This document shows, piece after piece, positions 54,209 through 61,600 of a stretch of 64,000 nucleotides of DNA (position 1 is its first letter; every line of letters begins with the position of its first letter). The notes under the pieces are model-generated. The model was given only the letters and a program-made list of their open reading frames with translations, was not told where the DNA came from and did no database searches. The DNA comes from an uncultured Selenomonadales bacterium (lineage in GTDB: Bacteria > Bacillota > Negativicutes > Selenomonadales > Selenomonadaceae), in contig CAMJMR010000007.1 in the NCBI GenBank assembly GCA_946407095.1, positions 1 to 64,000 on the forward strand, read 5' to 3'. A program made the translations under genes and the position numbers.

Positions 54209-56809
54209 ATGAAGTTGGTTGCGGGGCAACGCTTCTATCTGAAAAACGAAAAGCAATTCGTCAAGGCGATAAGCGGCAAGCTGGAAGTTTACGCCGTCGA
54301 CGATTCCGAAATTGATTTGATAGGCATGGACGTCTTGCCGCCGCGCGCCCTGCGCCTGCTTATGCAGAATTGGTTCGCGAAATTGGTTGAGCTGCCGTGG
54401 TTGCGCTTGATGGCGGACTTGGGCGACGACGTTCTTCAGTCTTGGCGAACAAAAGCTCTGTTTTCTTCCGACGATATCGATATGGAATACCTGCAAGACG
54501 AATTCGTCGACAATGAGCAGATTCTTTCGATGTTGCTGGGAATGAAATTTCGCGCCGAAGACGAAAAGCTTACTCGCCGCATTGAGCGCATTGAGGAAAA
54601 CAAGCGGCAAATTGTCGACGAAACGATATCAAAGCTCCTTGGGCAAGAGGCGACTGTTTACCAAAGCTCTGCCTTTGACGACGCGGGCACCGACTTCAAC
54701 ATCAACGAGATAACCTATATCGTCAAGCGCGTTGCCGCCGCTTTGAAGATGCCGAACGCGCATATCAACATCCCGCCCGAAATTGCGAAAAAGCTTGACC
54801 AGTTGGGAATTATTCGGCGGCTCGTCAGCAAGGGCAACATGCAGATGCGTTTGGTCGAACTGTCGGCGGATTGGTACGAACTCGACTGCGGCGTCATGCT
54901 GTGCTACTACGGCGAAAAGAAAAAACTCGTCGCCTTGATTCCGAAGACGCCGCGCTCCTATATCATGGTGAGCCGTGACAGACCGAAGGGAATGCCCGTC
55001 ACGAAGGAAATTGCCGAGGAAATTGATAAAGATGCCTTTGTCGTTCATGCGGGCTTGCCGCCGAGGAAACTTTCCAACTTCGACGTCCTAAGGTTCATGT
55101 TCAGCCACTGTTGGGCGCCCGATTGGCGGACGATAATTTTCGTCAGCTTTTTGGCGGGGCTCATCCCGATAATCACGCCGATAATCACGGAGACGATTTT
55201 TCAAGACATCATCCCGATTTTAGACCGCAAGGGCTTGGCAACGGTGACGCAAGTGTCGGTCGTCGCGGGTTTCACCACTGCCGCGATAAATATCGTGCGC
55301 TCGATAGCCGTAACCCGCCTCGTCACGAATATTGACCTTGCCGTCGAATCTGCGATGTTCGGTCGCCTTGTTGCCTTGCCGACTGCCTTTTTCCGAAAAT
55401 TTCAATCGGGCGAGATTGCCAGCCGCTTCATGGGCATGGAGTCCGTGGTTAATGCCGTTTCGGGCGATATCGTGAGCCAGGTTTTCAATTTCCTGTTTTC
55501 GTTCTGGTCGTTCGCGCTCATGTGCTGGTACAGTTTCACGTTGGCGATTCTCGTGCTGTTTATCAGTATCGTTATGACGCTTGTCAGTGCGCTGTTCGTT
55601 TACAAGTTCGTCAGCTTGCAAAGGAAATTCACGACCGCGCACAACAAGACGGCGGCTTTGCTTCAACAAGTCTTCACGGGCTTGGCGAAATTCCGAACGG
55701 CGGGCGCGGAGGAACATGCCTTTCGACTTTGGGGCGAACGCTTCGCCGAGGAGTGGCGTTGGAATTACAAGCTGCGCTGGAACAACAATCACCTTGGCGT
55801 CGTCAGCGTCGCCCAATTCTCTTTGTATACGCTTTTGGTTTATTTCGTCACGATGAACTACGTCAACGAGGTAAATCCCGAAACGGGCATGATTGTCAAG
55901 GAGGGCATAACTTATGCGTCGTTCCTTGCCTTTCAAGCGGCGGCCTCGTCGTTCAATGCCACAATCGGCGGCTTTATCGGCTCGGTCAGCGGTTTGATTT
56001 TTACCAAGCCGCTCGTCGAAAACTTGAAGATTTTTTTGGAGGCGGTGCCCGAAATTTCGGAAGACAAGCCCGACGCCGACAATCTGCGCGGAGCCGTCGA
56101 AGTGCGAAACCTTTGCTTTTCCTACGGCGAAGATTTGCCCGAAGTGGTCAAGGATGTCAGTTTCCGAATCGCGGCGGGCGAACACGTGGCGATAGTCGGC
56201 AGGAGCGGCGGCGGCAAGTCTACGCTGATTCGCTTGTTGCTCGGCTTTGAGAAACCGACTCGCGGCGTCGTCCTTTACGACGGGCAAGACTTGGCGGAAG
56301 TCAATCTGTCGTCTGTGCGCAGTCAAATGGGCGTCGTCCTGCAGAACGGGCAACTTATGAGCGGCAGCATCTTCACCAACATTGTCGGGACAAGCGCACT
56401 CACTGAAGAGGATGCTTGGGCGGCGGCTGAGGCGGCGGGCTTGACCGATGACATAAAGAACATGCCAATGGATATGCAGACTATCATAAGCGAAGGCTCG
56501 ACGAACATAAGCGGCAGGCAGCGGCAAAGGATTTTAATCGCGCGCGCCCTCGCCGGCAGACCGTCAATCGTCATCTTCGACGAGGCGACTTCCGCGCTGG
56601 ACAATCGCACTCAAGCCATCGTCACGCGCAGCTTGGACAAAATGCACGCCACGCAGATAATCGTTGCGCACCGCCTTTCGACAATCCGAAACGTCGACCG
56701 CGTTATCGTCATAGACAAGGGGCAAATCGTTGAGAACGGCAGCTTCGACGAACTCGTTGCCCAAGGCGGAATTTTCTCCGGCATGGTTAAACGGCAGACC
56801 ATAGACTGA
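54209..56809 (+). CDS. Second NHLP-type ABC exporter with long N-terminal domain
   Basis: 866 residues. The first 290 residues form a cytoplasmic domain without C39 residues, typical of the second NHLP/NHLM bacteriocin-system ABC subunit. Transmembrane helices span about 305-570, then the ATPase: Walker A GRSGGGKST, Walker [14 protein letters not shown]-loop VAHRLST. The signature reads ISGRQRQR, with Arg in place of the second Gly of SGGQ, so one ATP site of the pair may be degenerate. It starts 16 bases after the first exporter. Confidence 0.85.
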   Translation: MKLVAGQRFYLKNEKQFVKAISGKLEVYAVDDSEIDLIGMDVLPPRALRLLMQNWFAKLVELPWLRLMADLGDDVLQSWRTKALFSSDDIDMEYLQDEFVDNEQILSMLLGMKFRAEDEKLTRRIERIEENKRQIVDETISKLLGQEATVYQSSAFDDAGTDFNINEITYIVKRVAAALKMPNAHINIPPEIAKKLDQLGIIRRLVSKGNMQMRLVELSADWYELDCGVMLCYYGEKKKLVALIPKTPRSYIMVSRDRPKGMPVTKEIAEEIDKDAFVVHAGLPPRKLSNFDVLRFMFSHCWAPDWRTIIFVSFLAGLIPIITPIITETIFQDIIPILDRKGLATVTQVSVVAGFTTAAINIVRSIAVTRLVTNIDLAVESAMFGRLVALPTAFFRKFQSGEIASRFMGMESVVNAVSGDIVSQVFNFLFSFWSFALMCWYSFTLAILVLFISIVMTLVSALFVYKFVSLQRKFTTAHNKTAALLQQVFTGLAKFRTAGAEEHAFRLWGERFAEEWRWNYKLRWNNNHLGVVSVAQFSLYTLLVYFVTMNYVNEVNPETGMIVKEGITYASFLAFQAAASSFNATIGGFIGSVSGLIFTKPLVENLKIFLEAVPEISEDKPDADNLRGAVEVRNLCFSYGEDLPEVVKDVSFRIAAGEHVAIVGRSGGGKSTLIRLLLGFEKPTRGVVLYDGQDLAEVNLSSVRSQMGVVLQNGQLMSGSIFTNIVGTSALTEEDAWAAAEAAGLTDDIKNMPMDMQTIISEGSTNISGRQRQRILIARALAGRPSIVIFDEATSALDNRTQAIVTRSLDKMHATQIIVAHRLSTIRNVDRVIVIDKGQIVENGSFDELVAQGGIFSGMVKRQTID

Positions 56810-56819
56810 ATTCGGAAAG

Positions 56820-57086
56820 GTGTACAACTACATTTTCGGGCAGATGCTCAACCGCGAAGTGTCCGAAGACTTGACCGAGGATGTTTTCGGGAAGGTGCTG
56901 ACCAATCTTGACCGCTTCGACCCTTCGCGCGGCGTTAAGGTGTCGACGTGGATTTTCGCTATCGCAAGGAACACCATTGCCGATTATCGGAAGAAAGCAT
57001 ACGTCAACCGCGAAGACGCAACGGATGAGAGCGTCGAGCTGCCGGGGCGCGCCGACCGATATTACTTAGACGCCCCGACAGCTTGA
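56820..57086 (+). pseudogene. ECF-type sigma factor, region 2 part
   Basis: VSEDLTEDVFGKVLTNLDRF followed by GVKVSTWIFAIARNTIADYR is sigma region 2. The usual first 20-30 residues before YNYIFGQ are absent, and the GTG at 56820 lies only 10 bases after the exporter stop, so the N-terminus is truncated or starts within the exporter gene in another frame. A missing C near 57075 (in GCCCCG) breaks it from region 4. Confidence 0.7.
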
Positions 57087-57343
57087 AGTACGTCGAGAAT
57101 CGGGAGCTGTTCAATATCCTTTGCCGCTTGACCGACGCCGAAAAAGACTTTCTGGGCTTGCGCTACGGGCTGGAGATGAGCAACGACGAAATTGCCAAAA
57201 TGCTGAACATCACGCCCAAAGCCGTAAGCGACCGCTATGCCCGCCTGCTGAATAAGTGCCGCAAGATACACGAAAAAATTTTTTTGAAAAATTTTTTGCG
57301 GCGCGCGGATTTTCCCCGACTTGAATCGTATAAGAGAATGTAA
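57083..57343 (+). pseudogene. ECF-type sigma factor, region 4 part
   Basis: DSLKYVENRELFNILCRLTD then LGLRYGLEMSNDEIAKMLNI and PKAVSDRYARLLNKC form the region-4 helix-turn-helix. It joins the region-2 frame by one base near 57075 (DAP to DSLKYV). The assembled factor of about 170 residues would presumably drive this locus. The C-terminus after the HTH is basic. Confidence 0.7.
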
Positions 57344-57380
57344 GGCAATTTACAAGCAAAACTTTTAAGGAGTGATTATT

Positions 57381-57743
57381 TTGGCCACTAACATGGAAAA
57401 GGCTGCCGAACTGTTGCAGAAAGAGGACTTTGTCATTAAGGTCTCCGAAGCCGCTGACCAAAATGCAGCCATCGCGATTTTCAAGGAAAACGGCGTCACC
57501 GTGACCGCCGAAGAACTCGCAAGCCTGGGCACGCTTTTGAAGGCACTGCGCGATAACGACGGCGAACTGCCCGACGACGTTGCCGAACAAGTTGCCGGCG
57601 GCTCATTCGACATCAAAAACCTCGGCTCGCTTCTGGGAGCTATCGGCGAATTCATGAAGTCTTTGGAGACGCCGATTAACAAGTTGCTCGAACTGTTCGG
57701 CGGCGACGACAGCAGCAGCGGCAGCGGCGGCAGTAGCAATTAA
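57381..57743 (+). CDS. Nif11-like leader precursor peptide
   Basis: 120 residues from a TTG 8 bases after AAGGAG. Residues 1-74 are a Nif11-type leader (AAELLQKEDFVIKVSEAAD, LPDDVAEQVAGG) ending in the double-glycine site after residue 74. The 46-residue core begins SFDIKNLGSLLGAIGEF, is amphipathic, lacks Cys and ends in an Asp/Ser/Gly tail. No modifying enzyme gene is close by, so the peptide may be exported unmodified. The C39 exporter upstream is the expected processing enzyme. Confidence 0.85.
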   Translation: MATNMEKAAELLQKEDFVIKVSEAADQNAAIAIFKENGVTVTAEELASLGTLLKALRDNDGELPDDVAEQVAGGSFDIKNLGSLLGAIGEFMKSLETPINKLLELFGGDDSSSGSGGSSN

Positions 57744-57802
57744 ACAATTCTGATACGGATTCGATTAAACAATCAGCCGGCAAGAGCAAGCACGTTTTGT
57801 TG

Positions 57803-57845
57803 AAAGCGGGGTTGAGGCTCCTTGCCTTAGCCCCGCTTTTCTTTT
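57803..57845 (+). terminator. Terminator after the precursor-peptide gene
   Basis: AAAGCGGGG pairs with CCCCGCTTT across a 19-base loop that can itself pair (GGCTCCTTGCC), followed by TCTTTT. A degenerate copy (AGCGGGGTTTGGG to CTCGCTTTT) follows at 57868-57902. Confidence 0.7.
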
Positions 57846-57927
57846 GAATCATGAAACTATGTTAATCAGCGGGGTTTGGGTTATTGCCTTGACCTCGCTT
57901 TTGGTGCATAACGGGACGGGTAAAATC

Positions 57928-58116
57928 ATGTGTATTGATGAACTACTGAAGACAGCCGATTTCTCGAAAGAGACGAACTTTAAGGAGCGGTTGTACAACA
58001 AGCTGAGTATGCTTTTTTCGGACGGCGAACTCGACGACGACGAAGCGGCAAGTGTCGTCGCCGCTCGCGGAGTCATTTCATTGCCCGTCTGCCATCGGGA
58101 AAGCAAAGACGACTGA
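57928..58116 (+). CDS. Small protein resembling a leader/precursor peptide
   Basis: 62 residues from the ATG at 57928. MCIDELLKTADFSKETNFKE then ELDDDEAASVVAARG looks like a short helical leader with an acidic stretch and a small-residue cleavage-like site (VVAARG in place of VAGG), followed by a 14-residue tail with one Cys. Its placement right after the Nif11-like gene suggests a second cargo or an immunity peptide. An upstream in-frame ATG (57844) would add a hydrophobic stretch but lacks a ribosome binding site. Confidence 0.5.
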   Translation: MCIDELLKTADFSKETNFKERLYNKLSMLFSDGELDDDEAASVVAARGVISLPVCHRESKDD

Positions 58117-58150
58117 CGCAATTCAACAACAAATTATGAGGTGAACTTTC

Positions 58151-58600
58151 ATGAATTCTAAAGCCGAATCGTTTAAAAATTTCGTAAGGGAAAATCATCC
58201 CGACGTTTTCCGCATTGAAGAGCTGGAAGGCGATAAGCAGGAGGCGGTCGTTTTCCGCTCAACCGTGGGCGTTCAAGGGCAGCAACTGCCGCTATTGGTC
58301 GTGATTGACACTTCGGTTTTCGCTGTCATACGGGTGCAGATTTGCCCGCAGGCTTTGAACGAAGCAGAGCCGACTGCCCTTTACCAATTCCTAAACGAGC
58401 AGAATTTCAGCTACAAGCCGTTTAAATTTTTCCTCAACAGCGCGGGCGACTTGATGCTTGAAAGTTGCCTGCTGTTCACCGACGAGGAAGTTAAGTCCGA
58501 CGAAATTTATCTGATGTTCCAGGTCATTATCAATTACTTGAACGAAAATTATCGCGGCATTATGAAAATGATTTGGGGCGGCGCGGAGGCGAAAAACTGA
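58151..58600 (+). CDS. YbjN-like / type III-chaperone-fold protein
   Basis: 149 residues, cytoplasmic, alpha/beta, starting at ATG 58151 with GAGGTG upstream. The pattern PLLVVIDTSVFAVIRVQI, LYQFLNEQN, KFFLNSAGDLMLESCLLF and IYLMFQVIINYLNENY fits YbjN/CesT-type folds, many of which act as secretion chaperones. Located 46 bases before the TpsA gene, it may keep the adhesin or the peptides export-competent; that is inference. Confidence 0.65.
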   Translation: MNSKAESFKNFVRENHPDVFRIEELEGDKQEAVVFRSTVGVQGQQLPLLVVIDTSVFAVIRVQICPQALNEAEPTALYQFLNEQNFSYKPFKFFLNSAGDLMLESCLLFTDEEVKSDEIYLMFQVIINYLNENYRGIMKMIWGGAEAKN

Positions 58601-58646
58601 TTTCGTTTGACACGGAAGCTTTTGAAATTCAGGAAGGTGTCCGACA

Positions 58647-61600
58647 ATGCGAAACAAAATCAAAAAACGACTGCCGGCAATGTTGGCGGCGGCTTCGTTG
58701 TTCGTAACGTCTTCGGCGGCTCATGCTCAGAACATAACCAAGACCGACGCCTCAAAAGCCGGAACAATCACGGTCGACGGCAACGTCACGAATATCCTGC
58801 CCGACAGATTCGTCAACGACGGCAACACCGCCATAAACCAATTCGCCAAGTTTGAACTCGACAAGGGCAATATCGCCAATCTTCAGCTGGAACGGGCAGG
58901 CACGCTTGTAAATTTCGTCGATTCAAGGGCAAGCATCAACGGCATAGTCAACGCCGTCAAGGATAACAAAATCGGCGGCAACATGTACTTTTTGAGCCCG
59001 AAGGGGATAGCTGTCGGTCCCGAAGGCGTCATTAATGCCGGCAAAGTCGGGATGATTGTCCCGCACAAATCGATGTACGATTTCTTGCTGAAACAGGATC
59101 AGCTTTCCGATGAAAATCTTTCAAACAGGGAAGATTTCATTAACGTAGTCGCGCTCAACCCCGAAGGCTCAATCGTCGTCGAAGGCAGTATCAACGCGCC
59201 TGGCGGCATAACCCTTACTGCGCAGAACGTGAACATTAAACCCGGCGCGAAGCTCCTAAACACCAACACGATTGATTTTTCCAATCTCGTCAATACGGTT
59301 GATGTGGACGGCGTCGCTGTTTCTGCCGGACTTGATTCAGATTTGAAGCTTACCGCCGACGAAAACGGCGGCATTTATATTTCGGCGCGCGTCGACGATG
59401 CTACCGTCAGCTCCAAAACCGGCATTACCGATGTTATCGGGTTCGGCATTGACAAGCTCGAAGACCCTACCATTGCTTCGATAAATGTCGGCAAGGGCGC
59501 GGAAATTACTTCCGATGCCGACGTTACTTTAAGCTCGACCGTCACCGCCAACCGCACAAGCGGAAACCGCACGGATATGAGTTCAAACTTTTACGGCTTT
59601 GAATCTAATCTCGACGTGGCGGGTACCATTAAGGCGAAGAACATCAACCTTGAGGCGTCAATCGTCGACAAGTACGCGCACCAGAGCCTTGCCGACGGCG
59701 AATTCAACTTCGACTTTGCCCAAATCTTCAATGTCTTTTCCTTGATGAACGCCTCAAACATTCTTCAAGACTTCGCCAACATTTCCAACGGCTACGTCTT
59801 CAGATTGGACAAGGCGACAATCAATATCGACAAGACTGCCACGCTGGACGCCGCGAAGAATATCGACGTCAATGCCGACTCCGATATCACGACAAATCTA
59901 ACGTCAATTGCGTTTTCCAAAGACAGTGCCGCCGCCGCCGCGCTCAATGCCACAAGTTTGAATAACCTCTCGCAACTGAACATTCACGGCGCGATTAAAG
60001 CCGGCGGTGACATCAACCTTAATTCGACGGCAACAACCGATATGAAAAGCACTGCCGACATAGTTTTTGCCCAAACCAGCAATACTTCCGTTTCGCTCGG
60101 GCTCAATCTGGCTTTCAGTCAAAATCTGTCGGAACTTAACGTTTCCGAATCGGCGGATATCAATGCGGGCGGCAAGCTAAATGTTTCGGCTGTTGCCAAC
60201 TCGCCTTTCAATGTGAAGACAACTTTGCAGAGGGAAGGCAGCGGGCTCGGCGCATTGACTTTGAGCGGCGGGAAGCTCACTTCCTATGCCCTGGTAAATT
60301 CCGAAGGCACAATGACGGCCAACGGCGATGTCAACATTTCGTCAAAATTTTCCGCGCCGACTTATGAAATTGCCTCCGCGATTTTGGTCAACAATCCCGT
60401 TTCGGGCATGGCGCAGACTAAGGAGGACGCCGACAAAGCTAAAAAGTCTGGGCAGGCCATCACCGAATTTATCAACAATTCTCAATCCGACGGTTCGGGC
60501 AACAAGTCAAGGGCGTCAAGCAATGTCACGACAAACGCCGCTTTATTCATAGCCGACCATCTCGCGACGGTAAATTTGGGCAAAGTCACAAGCAATTCGG
60601 GCAACGTGAATATCGAATCCTCGAACGTCATTAAAGACCCGCAAATCGGAGCCTTTTCCGTCACGCCCGTGGAAGTCGGCGGCACCAACATCAGCCCCGT
60701 CGTAACTTATTCGTCGATTAACAACAACCGCGCACAAGTCGGAATCAGGGGCGACATCACCGCCAAAAACATTAACATCAAATCAAACCTTACGTTCGAC
60801 AATCCGCGCCTTGAACAGGTCAGATCCGATATTTTGGAGATTAAGCCGCGCTTGGCGAAGGCTTACGATTCAATCCTCAACAAGGCGAAGAATGCGGGTG
60901 ACGAGGAACTCAACACCGCGCTTGAAGAGGCCAAAACCCGCCTGGACAACTACTTGAAGAAAATCGACGGCTCGGACGGCACAGACCCGCTCAAAGCTTT
61001 GACGGCAGAGACATCCGAAATCGTCAACGACCTGAAAGAATATTTCGCCGACGACGAAAATGTTCAAGCGATTATCAAGACGTTGGAGACGGCAACCGAC
61101 GCCACGAAAGTTTCGACTTTTATGGCGGACAGGGAAAGCGTCATCAATTCTGCGGGTTCGGGCGGCTCGTCAAGTTTCAGCCTGGCGGGCGCCGCGCTCA
61201 TCAATATCATGAACAACAAGTCGGAAATCTTGGTTGACGCGGGCAAAAACCTCATTGCCACAAACGGCAATGTCACCGTCGATTCTAACTTGAAAAACGT
61301 CGGCTTGTCGGTCGGCGGGCACATTCTTCCGCAATCGCTCGACACCGCCGCGACCGATATCATCGTCGGCGTCAACAGAGTCAACGACGTGAATACAGTG
61401 ACATTCACCGCCGGCAATGCCCTAAGCGGCAACAACATTTCAATCACCGCCAACAACGACGTCAATCACATCTACTTGAACGACGGCTCGGGCAAGGGCG
61501 TCAACAATTCGTATCGGGCAGCGGGCACGGTTTCCTATGCGGACGGCAAGTCTCAAGCCATTGTCAAATTCGGCGTTATGCCGATTATCAATTCCAATAA

